Source: DATAVK01 sp036267755 (lineage in GTDB: Bacteria; Actinomycetota; Actinomycetes; JAFAQI01). Taken from it: a DNA stretch of 16,402 nucleotides. The notes below the pieces were generated by a model, which was given only the letters and a program-made list of their open reading frames with translations, did no database searches and was not told where the DNA came from. Below, one piece after another: positions 1 to 6,059 of this stretch. The stretch covers positions 1 through 16,402 of the forward strand of contig DATAVK010000054.1 in NCBI GenBank assembly GCA_036267755.1, written 5' to 3'. Position numbers and translations under genes: made by a program. Position 1 is the stretch's first letter; each line of letters starts with the position of its first letter.

Positions 1-150
1 GAGACGCTCGACAAGCTGGCCAAGGACGGCGAGGTCGGTGAGGACGACGTGACTCGGGCCGAGAAGGAGCTCGAGAAGACGACGCACCGCTACGTCGAGG
101 GCGTCGACGACGCGCTGCGAGCCAAGGAATCCGAGCTGCTCGAGGTGTGA
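1..150 (+). CDS. frr: Ribosome recycling factor, C-terminal end (partial)
   Basis: The first 49 codons of the window are the C-terminal tail of ribosome recycling factor, ending at TGA 148-150. RRF works in the cytoplasm with EF-G to split the post-termination ribosome. The readable part is the charged three-helix-bundle end: a KDGEVGEDDVTRAEKELEK stretch, a THRYVEGVDD helix and the closing KESELLEV, which matches the KE-x-E-[IL]-[ML]-EV ending usual in the family. The 5' portion lies outside the window. The gene overlaps the next one by 3 nt (GTG start of cdsA at 147 inside GTGTGA), so the two are almost certainly cotranscribed and translationally coupled. Frr followed by cdsA is the normal order in actinobacteria and supports both calls. 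Confidence 0.93.
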   Translation, partial: ETLDKLAKDGEVGEDDVTRAEKELEKTTHRYVEGVDDALRAKESELLEV

Positions 151-1025
151 CCAGCGGCCACGAGGTGATCGACCTGAGCGAGCCATCGGAGGCACCTGCG
201 CCTGCCGGCGGTCACGGTCGGGCGGGGCGCAATCTGCCGGTCGCCATCGCCATCGGCCTCACCATGGGCGCGGTCGTCCTCACGTCGCTCTACACGTTCA
301 AGCCGGTCTTCCTCGCCGTGGTCGTGCTAGCGGTGGGCTACGGGATGTGGGAGCTGGTCCACGCGCTGGCCGCGAAGGGCTTCCACGCCCCCTACATCCC
401 GCTGCTGCTCGGCTCGACCGCGATCCTCTGCACGTCATACGCCATCGGTCGAGACGCCATGACCGACTCGCTGCTGTTCACCCTCCCGCTCATCGTTGCC
501 TGGCGGGTCGTGAAGGGAACCGACGGCCTGGTCGGCGACCTCGGCGTCTCCGTGCTGGCCCTGCTCTACGTCGGGTTCCTCGCCGGCTTCTGTGGTCTCA
601 TGCTGGCGGCGCACGACGGCGACGACCGGGTCGCGACCTTCGTGTCGACCGTCGTGGCCAGCGACGTCGGGGGATACGCCGCGGGCGTGCTGTTCGGCAA
701 GCACCCGCTCGCCCCGAGGATCAGCCCGAAGAAGTCCTGGGAGGGCCTCGGCGGCTCGGTGCTGCTCTGCGTCGCCGTTGGCGCCGTGCTGTGCACCACC
801 CTCGTCGGCGCCCAGTGGTGGCAGGGTGTGGTCTTCGGACTTGCCGTGGTCACCTCCGCCACGCTCGGGGGCCTCGGCGAGTCGATGGTCAAGCGGGACC
901 TCGGGATCAAGGACATGGGGACGCTGCTGCCCGGCCACGGAGGCGTGCTGGACCGGCTGGATTCGCTGCTACCCACCGCACCTGTGGCATGGGCGCTGCT
1001 CGCGGCTTTCGTCCCCGTGCACTGA
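147..1025 (+). CDS. cdsA: Phosphatidate cytidylyltransferase (CDP-diacylglycerol synthase)
   Basis: This integral membrane enzyme makes CDP-diacylglycerol from phosphatidic acid and CTP, the branch point for phospholipid synthesis. The protein has 292 residues, a normal length. After a soluble, proline- and glycine-rich N-terminus of about 28 residues it is a chain of hydrophobic helices. The family signature is complete near residues 246-272: S246, K249-R250, K255-D256, then PGHGG, and D269-R-L-D272. A second conserved block, SPKKSWEG, lies at 193-200 and a membrane Asp (ASDVGG) near 173. The start is the GTG at 147, overlapping the frr stop; no ATG lies closer. The stop TGA at 1023-1025 directly abuts the GTG of the following MFS gene, so the three genes form one operon. 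Confidence 0.96.
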   Translation: MTSGHEVIDLSEPSEAPAPAGGHGRAGRNLPVAIAIGLTMGAVVLTSLYTFKPVFLAVVVLAVGYGMWELVHALAAKGFHAPYIPLLLGSTAILCTSYAIGRDAMTDSLLFTLPLIVAWRVVKGTDGLVGDLGVSVLALLYVGFLAGFCGLMLAAHDGDDRVATFVSTVVASDVGGYAAGVLFGKHPLAPRISPKKSWEGLGGSVLLCVAVGAVLCTTLVGAQWWQGVVFGLAVVTSATLGGLGESMVKRDLGIKDMGTLLPGHGGVLDRLDSLLPTAPVAWALLAAFVPVH

Positions 1026-2204
1026 GTGAGCGACGACCACCACGGCGAGTCCGGTACGCCGAAGAACCGCCGCCGCACGGGTTGGTGGAGCGTGTCGCTC
1101 GCCGTCGTGTATCTCTGCCTCGGCGCGGAGAACGCCAGCTGGCTGAGCCGGATCCCGTCGATGCAGTCGAACCTGCATCTCGGCACGGGGCGGCTGGGCG
1201 TCGCGCTGCTCGGGCTGCCGCTGGGATCGATGCTCGCGTCGACGTTGCTGCCCCGGCTGCTGTCGCGGTGGGGGAGTCGCCTGGTGGTCGGCGTGTCGCT
1301 GTCCGCCTCGGCGGTGATGCTGGCAGTCATCGGGCAGGCCGGGAACCTGTTGGCGCTCACCGCCGTCCTGGTCGGCTTCGGCGCGGTGACCGGCTCGCTC
1401 GACGTCTCGATGAACGCCAACGGGGTCGCCCTGCAGAACCGTTGGGGGCGCTCGGTGTTCGGCCGGCTGCACGCGATGTGGAGCCTCGGCTCCTTCGTCG
1501 GGGCCGGTATCGGAGCGCTCGTCACCCATCACGGGGTGAGCGTCGCGGTGCACCTGCCGGTCGTCGGCGCCGTGATCCTCGTCCTAGGCCTGGCAGCTAC
1601 CGCCGGGCTCGACGAGGACCCCGTCACCGGGACCGGCCGTGCCGGTTCCACCTCGTGGTCCCGCGACCCACGGGTGCTGGTGCTGGCCGCAGTCTCGCTG
1701 GCGGGCTTCGTGATCGAGGTCGGCGCTGGTGACTGGGGCGGTGTGTTCCTGCGCCACAATCTCGACGCTTCCGTCGGCGTGGCCGCGGCGGCCTATGCCG
1801 CGTTTTCGCTGCCGCACTTCCTGGTCCGGGCCACCGGTGACCCGATTGTCGACCGGTTCGGCCGGCGACCGCTGTTGGCGGGTTGTCTCGTGATCGCGAC
1901 CGCGGGCTACCTCGTCATCGTGCTCGCCCAGAGCCCGACGGTGGCCTTGATCGGGCTCGGCATCGTCGGTGCCGGTGTCGGGCTCGTCGTACCGGTCGCG
2001 TTCGTCGCAGCGGGATCGGTCGAGGGCGTGCCGGCCGGCTCCGGAGTCGCGACGGCCGCCGGTGTGTCGTACGCCGGCTGGACCACCGCGCCGCCTGTCA
2101 TCGGCGGCTTGGCGGCGCTCTTCGGCCTACGGGTCGGGCTGCTGCTGCCGCTCATCCTGGCGGCCGTGGCAGCGGCCGTGCTCACTGTGCGCCGCGACGT
2201 GTGA
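1026..2204 (+). CDS. MFS transporter
   Basis: A 392-residue major facilitator superfamily permease with about twelve hydrophobic segments and a short charged N-terminus of some 20 residues. The loop between helices 8 and 9 carries a motif-A-like DRFGRRPLL, and the first half has a PRLLSRWGSRLVVG loop at the equivalent place. ENASWLSRIP in helix 1 and DVSMNANGVALQ in helix 5 resemble the YbjJ-type branch of MFS carriers, but the substrate cannot be read from sequence. The GTG start at 1026 follows the cdsA TGA with no gap and no clear Shine-Dalgarno site, so translation probably depends on coupling. The gene sits between cdsA and rlmN, which are often adjacent or nearly so in actinobacteria. 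Its stop lies inside a 16-bp tandem duplication. Confidence 0.9.
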   Translation: MSDDHHGESGTPKNRRRTGWWSVSLAVVYLCLGAENASWLSRIPSMQSNLHLGTGRLGVALLGLPLGSMLASTLLPRLLSRWGSRLVVGVSLSASAVMLAVIGQAGNLLALTAVLVGFGAVTGSLDVSMNANGVALQNRWGRSVFGRLHAMWSLGSFVGAGIGALVTHHGVSVAVHLPVVGAVILVLGLAATAGLDEDPVTGTGRAGSTSWSRDPRVLVLAAVSLAGFVIEVGAGDWGGVFLRHNLDASVGVAAAAYAAFSLPHFLVRATGDPIVDRFGRRPLLAGCLVIATAGYLVIVLAQSPTVALIGLGIVGAGVGLVVPVAFVAAGSVEGVPAGSGVATAAGVSYAGWTTAPPVIGGLAALFGLRVGLLLPLILAAVAAAVLTVRRDV

Positions 2205-2222
2205 CAGCCGCGACGTGTGACA
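2191..2222 (+). repeat. Perfect 16-bp tandem duplication over the MFS stop codon
   Basis: The unit GCCGCGACGTGTGACA occurs at 2191-2206 and again, identical, at 2207-2222. The first copy encodes the end of the MFS protein (R-D-V-stop). The second copy is non-coding and forms most of the gap before rlmN. The flanking bases do not extend the repeat, so this is exactly two units. It adds 16 bp between the MFS stop and the rlmN GTG at 2230, a gap that would otherwise be 9 bp. Confidence 0.95.
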
Positions 2223-2229
2223 CTGGACT

Positions 2230-3306
2230 GTGACCGCTGTGCCGTTGGTGTTCGATGCCCCACGGCGTGGCAAGCCGCCGCGGCACCTCGCCGACATGGA
2301 TCCGGCTGAGCGGCGCGAGGTCGTGCTCGCCGCGGGCCAGCCGGCGTACCGCGCCGATCAGCTCGCCCGCCACTATTTTGCGCGGCAGGTCCGGGATGTG
2401 GCCTCGATGTCGGACATCCCGGCCTCGGCGGCGCAGGATCTCGGTCAGGCGCTGCTACCGCCGCTGCTGACCGATGTGCGATCACAGGAGTGCGACGACG
2501 GGCGGACCCGCAAGACGCTGTGGCGACTGCACGACGGCGCCCTGGTCGAGAGCGTCGTCATGCGGTACCCGGACCGGGTCACGATGTGCATCTCGTCGCA
2601 GGCCGGCTGCGGGATGGCGTGCCCGTTCTGCGCCACCGGTCAGGCCGGGCTGACCCGCAACCTCTCGACCGCCGAGATCGTCGAGCAGATCGTCGTCGGC
2701 GGCCGCGGCGAGGTCGACAACGTTGTGTTCATGGGAATGGGCGAGCCGCTCGCCAACTACAACGCGTTGGTTCGGGCGCTGCGCCGGATCACCGATCCGC
2801 CGCCGGACGGGCTGGGGATCGGTCGACGTCATCTCACCGTCTCGACCGTGGGATTGGTTCCCGCGATCGACCGGCTCGCCGGCGAAGGGCTTCAGGTCAC
2901 GCTGGCGGTGTCGCTCCACGCGCCCGACGACGAGCTGCGCGACACGCTGGTGCCGGTCAACACCCGCTGGCCGGTCGGCGAGGTGCTCGTCGCCGCCTGG
3001 CGCTACGTCGCGGCGACCGGTCGGCGGGTCTCCATCGAGTACGCACTGATTCGCGACATCAATGACCAGCCGCAGCGTGCCCATCTGCTCGGGCAGCTGC
3101 TCAAGGGCCGGCTGGTGCACGTCAACCTGATCCCGCTCAACCCGACGCCCGGCTCGAAGTGGACGGCGTCGCGGCCGGAGTCCGAGCGCGAGTTCGTCCG
3201 GGTGCTGCGCTCATACGGCGTCGCCACGACGGTTCGCGACACCCGGGGCCGCGAGATCGACGGCGCCTGCGGCCAGCTGGCCGCGACCTCGCTCACCGAT
3301 GATTGA
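2230..3306 (+). CDS. rlmN: Dual-specificity 23S rRNA/tRNA adenine-C2 methyltransferase (radical SAM)
   Basis: RlmN methylates C2 of A2503 in 23S rRNA and of A37 in some tRNAs, using a [4Fe-4S] cluster and two molecules of SAM. The protein has 358 residues. The radical-SAM cluster motif C127-x3-C131-x2-C134 is intact, followed by FMGMGEPLANYN. The second mechanistic cysteine is present as C347 in a GACGQL context (the counterpart of C355 in E. coli). C120 and E107 fall where E. coli has C118 and E105. I chose the GTG at 2230 because a stop codon lies 12 bp upstream in frame (TGA 2218-2220) and the LVFDAPRRGKPPRHLAD N-terminus is typical of actinobacterial RlmN. GTG 2239 is a possible alternative. 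No good Shine-Dalgarno sequence precedes it. Confidence 0.97.
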   Translation: MTAVPLVFDAPRRGKPPRHLADMDPAERREVVLAAGQPAYRADQLARHYFARQVRDVASMSDIPASAAQDLGQALLPPLLTDVRSQECDDGRTRKTLWRLHDGALVESVVMRYPDRVTMCISSQAGCGMACPFCATGQAGLTRNLSTAEIVEQIVVGGRGEVDNVVFMGMGEPLANYNALVRALRRITDPPPDGLGIGRRHLTVSTVGLVPAIDRLAGEGLQVTLAVSLHAPDDELRDTLVPVNTRWPVGEVLVAAWRYVAATGRRVSIEYALIRDINDQPQRAHLLGQLLKGRLVHVNLIPLNPTPGSKWTASRPESEREFVRVLRSYGVATTVRDTRGREIDGACGQLAATSLTDD

Positions 3307-3330
3307 TCGCCGTCTAGCTGGGTAACCGAC

Positions 3331-3359
3331 ACTCCAGGACAAAGCCGTCCAAAGGGAGT
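3331..3359 (+). promoter_or_regulatory. Possible hairpin masking the ribosome binding site of the DUF3311 gene
   Basis: ACTCC at 3331-3335 can pair with GGAGT at 3355-3359, which contains the Shine-Dalgarno core of the next gene. Inside it GGAC (3337-3340) pairs with GTCC (3347-3350) around a 6-nt loop. The result is a two-part stem with an asymmetric internal loop. It lies in the 57-bp gap between rlmN and the DUF3311 gene, the only gap in the first 5 kb large enough for a separate promoter. Function is inferred; the stem is short and may be chance. Confidence 0.3.
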
Positions 3360-3363
3360 CGTG

Positions 3364-3609
3364 ATGCCCGCAACCCGTCACCGCCCGCCACCGTTCCGCG
3401 AAGCCCCCGTCACGTACCTGGTCGTCGCCGTCCTCCTCCTCGTCACGGTCGTGGCGTTGCTGGCGGTGCCGACGTACGCCCACCTCACGCCGTCACTGGG
3501 TGGCATCCCGTTCTTCTACTGGTACACGGTGCTGTGGCTGGTGATCAACGCGGTCCTGCAGACCGTGGCCTACCAGGTGCTGGCCCGAGCCGGCCGTCGG
3601 AGGGCCTGA
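3364..3609 (+). CDS. DUF3311 small membrane protein, partner of the SSS symporter
   Basis: A protein of 81 residues with two hydrophobic helices, TYLVVAVLLLVTVVALLAVP and FYWYTVLWLVINAVLQTVAY, joined by a loop with GGIPFFYWY. That loop is the hallmark of DUF3311 as I know the family. The C-terminus is basic (ARAGRRRA), which suggests it faces the cytoplasm. DUF3311 proteins are commonly encoded directly upstream of sodium:solute symporters, and here the symporter ATG begins 3 bp after this stop. A role as a small accessory subunit is inferred. I prefer the ATG at 3364 over the GTG at 3361 because the site AAAGGGAG (3351-3358) is then 5 nt away rather than 2. The site may be masked by a hairpin. 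Confidence 0.85.
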   Translation: MPATRHRPPPFREAPVTYLVVAVLLLVTVVALLAVPTYAHLTPSLGGIPFFYWYTVLWLVINAVLQTVAYQVLARAGRRRA

Positions 3610-3612
3610 GCG

Positions 3613-5232
3613 ATGAGCACCAACCTGCAGGCCGTGCCGCTCATCGTGTTCCTGCTGTTGTTCGCGCTGGTGACGGTGCTCGGCTTTGTCGCCGCTCGCT
3701 GGCGCCGCACGACGACGCTGGACAGCCTCGACGAGTGGGGGCTGGGTGGCCGCAAGTTCGGCGGGTTCGTCACGTGGTTCCTGCTAGGTGGCGACCTCTA
3801 CACCGCCTACACATTCATCGCGGTGCCGGGCGCGATGTACGCCGCGGGTGCGGTCTCCGGCTGGTTCGCGGTTGGCTACACGATCCTGGTCTGGCCCATC
3901 GTCTTCGTGTTGATGCCCCGGCTGTGGTCCGTCGCACATCGTCACGGCTATGCAACCCCGGCCGACTTCGTGCGTGGCCGGTTCGGCTCGAAGTCGTTGT
4001 CCGTCGCCGTGGCATTCACCGGCATCCTGTCGCTGCTGCCCTACGTGGCCCTGCAGCTGGTCGGCATCCAGTCGGTGCTCGACGTGATGGGTGTCGGCAA
4101 CGGCCACACCGGCATCGTCAAGGACCTGCCGCTCATCATCGCGTTCGTGATCCTCGCGGCGTATACCTACACCGCCGGGTTGCGTGCGCCGGCCATGATC
4201 GCGTTCGTCAAGGACTTCCTGGTCTACGTCGTGGTCCTGGTCGCGATCACCTACATCCCGATCCGGCTCGGCGGGTTCGGGCCGATCTTCCATGCAGTCG
4301 AGCATCACGCGACGGTCGCCAACGCCAAGGCCGTGAAGGCCGGCCAGAAGCCGATGTTCGCCGTGACCCCAGGGCCGACGACGTACTGGGCCTACGGGAC
4401 ATTGGCCCTCGGCTCCGCGATGGCGCTGTTCATGTATCCGCACTCCATCACCGGCGTACTGTCGACCGCCCGCCGCGACACCATCCGGCGGAACACCGCC
4501 GCTCTGCCGCTCTACTCGCTGGCGCTGGCGTTCATCGCCCTGCTCGGCTACATGGCGATCGCCTCCGGCATCACGACGACGAACAGCCGGCTTGTCGCTC
4601 CGCTGCTGTTCCGGCAGATGTTCCCGCAATGGTTTGCCGGAGTGGCGTACGCCGCGGTCGCCATCGGTGCGCTGGTGCCGGCCGCCATCATGTCGATCGG
4701 AGCCGCGAACCTGTTCACCCGCAACATCTATCGCGACGTCTTCCGGCCGCAGGCGACACCGGCGGAAGAGGCTCGGGTATCCAAGCTGGCATCCCTCGTC
4801 GTGAAGTTCGGGGCGCTCGCGTTCGTGCTCGGCATCAATACCCAGAACGCCATCAACCTCCAGCTGCTCGGCGGTATCTGGATCCTCCAGACGTTCCCGG
4901 CCGTCGCGCTGGGATTGTTCACCAAGCTGCTGCATCGTTGGGCCCTGCTCACCGGTTGGCTGGTCGGCATGGTCTACGGCAGCTACGAGGCGTACGGCGT
5001 CTCCAGCCCAGTGACGAGTCACTTCGGTGGTGCCACCGCCAACGTGCCGGGACTCGGGCACACGGCGTACATCGGCCTCACCGCGCTCGTCATCAACCTC
5101 GTCGTCGCGGTGGTGGGGACGCTGGTGCTCCGACTGTTCCCGGCGACGGCAGGCAACGACGAGACCGAGGCGGCGGACTACGTCGTCGATGCGGACGACG
5201 ACCGCATCACCGAGACCCCCGTTCTCGTGTAG
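3613..5232 (+). CDS. Sodium:solute symporter (SSS family), monocarboxylate permease MctP-like
   Basis: A 539-residue membrane protein with about thirteen hydrophobic helices, a typical SSS length. The N-terminal region holds the family's W-x-L-GGRKFGG loop followed by LLGGDLYTAYTFIAVPGAMYAAG, the helix 2 area that lines the substrate and sodium sites. Later family-like blocks are HGYATPADFVRGRFGS, LPYVALQLVGIQ, FMYPHSITGVLS and ALVPAAIMSIGAANLFTRNIY. The tail after the last helix is acidic and about 30 residues long. The strong site GGAGGG at 3599-3604 is 8 nt before the ATG and inside the end of the DUF3311 gene, so the two are cotranslated. Similarity to MctP-type carriers of lactate, pyruvate or acetate is from general resemblance and the DUF3311 partner; the real substrate is not visible. 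Confidence 0.9.
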   Translation: MSTNLQAVPLIVFLLLFALVTVLGFVAARWRRTTTLDSLDEWGLGGRKFGGFVTWFLLGGDLYTAYTFIAVPGAMYAAGAVSGWFAVGYTILVWPIVFVLMPRLWSVAHRHGYATPADFVRGRFGSKSLSVAVAFTGILSLLPYVALQLVGIQSVLDVMGVGNGHTGIVKDLPLIIAFVILAAYTYTAGLRAPAMIAFVKDFLVYVVVLVAITYIPIRLGGFGPIFHAVEHHATVANAKAVKAGQKPMFAVTPGPTTYWAYGTLALGSAMALFMYPHSITGVLSTARRDTIRRNTAALPLYSLALAFIALLGYMAIASGITTTNSRLVAPLLFRQMFPQWFAGVAYAAVAIGALVPAAIMSIGAANLFTRNIYRDVFRPQATPAEEARVSKLASLVVKFGALAFVLGINTQNAINLQLLGGIWILQTFPAVALGLFTKLLHRWALLTGWLVGMVYGSYEAYGVSSPVTSHFGGATANVPGLGHTAYIGLTALVINLVVAVVGTLVLRLFPATAGNDETEAADYVVDADDDRITETPVLV

Positions 5233-5250
5233 TGCCCGGCACGGGATAGT
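5232..5250 (+). promoter_or_regulatory. Possible ppgK promoter (leaderless -10) next to an 11-bp palindrome
   Basis: GATAGT at 5245-5250 resembles a -10 hexamer and ends 6 nt before the ppgK ATG at 5257, which would place transcription start on the A of the ATG. Just upstream GTGCC-C-GGCAC (5232-5242) is a near-perfect palindrome that could bind a dimeric protein. The -35 region is unconvincing (TTCTCG near 5222). No proper Shine-Dalgarno site lies at normal spacing, which fits a leaderless mRNA. Weak evidence. Confidence 0.25.
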
Positions 5251-5256
5251 GAGGCC

Positions 5257-6054
5257 ATGGCAACGACTCGCTTTGGCATCGACATCGGCGGGACCGGGAT
5301 CAAAGGCGCCGAGGTCGACATCTCGACCGGCAAGCTGATCACCCAGCGGGTCCGGGTCCTGACGCCGCAGCCCGCCACCGTCGACGCGGTCGTGCCGCTG
5401 GCCGCGGGCCTGGTCCGCGATGCCGGCTTCAGCGGAGCGGTCGGGTGCGCGTTCCCCGCAGTCATCAAGGACGGTACGGCGTTGACGGCCGCGAACGTCG
5501 ACCCCTCGTGGGTGGGTGCATCGGTCGAGGATGCGATAACGAAGGAGCTGGAGGGATCCGTCGTCACGGTCGTCAACGACGCAGATGCCGCCGGTGTGGC
5601 CGAGATGGCGTTCGGGGCAGGCCGTGACGTCCCCGGTGTCGTGGTGATGCTCACCGTCGGCACCGGTATCGGGTCGGCCGTCTTCCTGCACGGTGTACTC
5701 GTGCCGAATACAGAGTTCGGGCACATCGAGGTCGACGGTCATGACGCCGAGACTCGCGCCTCCGAGGTGGCGCGTGAGAAGCACGACTGGTCGCGTGAGC
5801 ACTGGGCGAAGCAGTTCAACCGCTACCTGGAGGCGCTCGAGAAGGTGTTGTGGCCTGACCTCGTCATCATCGGCGGCGGCATCAGCAAGGAACCAGAGAA
5901 GTTCCTGCCGCTGCTGAAGTCGCAGGCGCCGTTGGTCGCCGCGAAGCTGGCGAACGAGGCCGGCATCGTGGGAGCCGCGCTGGTCGCCCGCGACAAGGCC
6001 GAGCACTCGTCACGCATCGGCGCGGCACGACCCACCGACGAGATCAGCCGCTAA
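5257..6054 (+). CDS. ppgK: Polyphosphate glucokinase (ROK family)
   Basis: This cytoplasmic kinase phosphorylates glucose to glucose 6-phosphate using polyphosphate (often also ATP), an actinobacterial speciality. The protein has 265 residues. The phosphate-1 loop DIGGTGIKG is at 9-17, the catalytic base is D108 in VVNDADAAG, the second phosphate loop GTGIGS is at 135-140, and the sugar-binding E153-F-G-H156 follows. The segment RASEVAREKHDWSREHW (167-183) is characteristic of polyphosphate glucokinases and stands in for the zinc-binding cysteine motif of other ROK sugar kinases, which is absent. The C-terminus has VIIGGGISK. The ATG at 5257 is 24 bp after the symporter stop. Readthrough from the symporter is possible, and a weak leaderless promoter is also seen. 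The gene converges on the minus-strand ALDH with a gap of 5 bp. Confidence 0.95.
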   Translation: MATTRFGIDIGGTGIKGAEVDISTGKLITQRVRVLTPQPATVDAVVPLAAGLVRDAGFSGAVGCAFPAVIKDGTALTAANVDPSWVGASVEDAITKELEGSVVTVVNDADAAGVAEMAFGAGRDVPGVVVMLTVGTGIGSAVFLHGVLVPNTEFGHIEVDGHDAETRASEVAREKHDWSREHWAKQFNRYLEALEKVLWPDLVIIGGGISKEPEKFLPLLKSQAPLVAAKLANEAGIVGAALVARDKAEHSSRIGAARPTDEISR

Positions 6055-6059
6055 CTCGA

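Noticed and set aside
347..1732. A 461-codon plus-strand frame across cdsA and the MFS gene
   Set aside because: It crosses the boundary of two real genes in another frame and is almost all Arg, Gly, Pro and Ala.
2223..2233. A third degenerate copy of the 16-bp tandem unit
   Set aside because: Only a GTGAC-like fragment matches; similarity is too short.
3534..5249. A 571-codon plus-strand frame overlapping the symporter
   Set aside because: Arginine-rich out-of-frame translation of a recognised membrane protein; no domain and no ribosome site.
3784..6006. A 740-codon open frame on the minus strand opposite the symporter and ppgK
   Set aside because: It is opposite two genes with clear family motifs, its translation is rich in Arg, Asp, His and Gln with no domain, and such long shadow frames are expected in GC-rich DNA.
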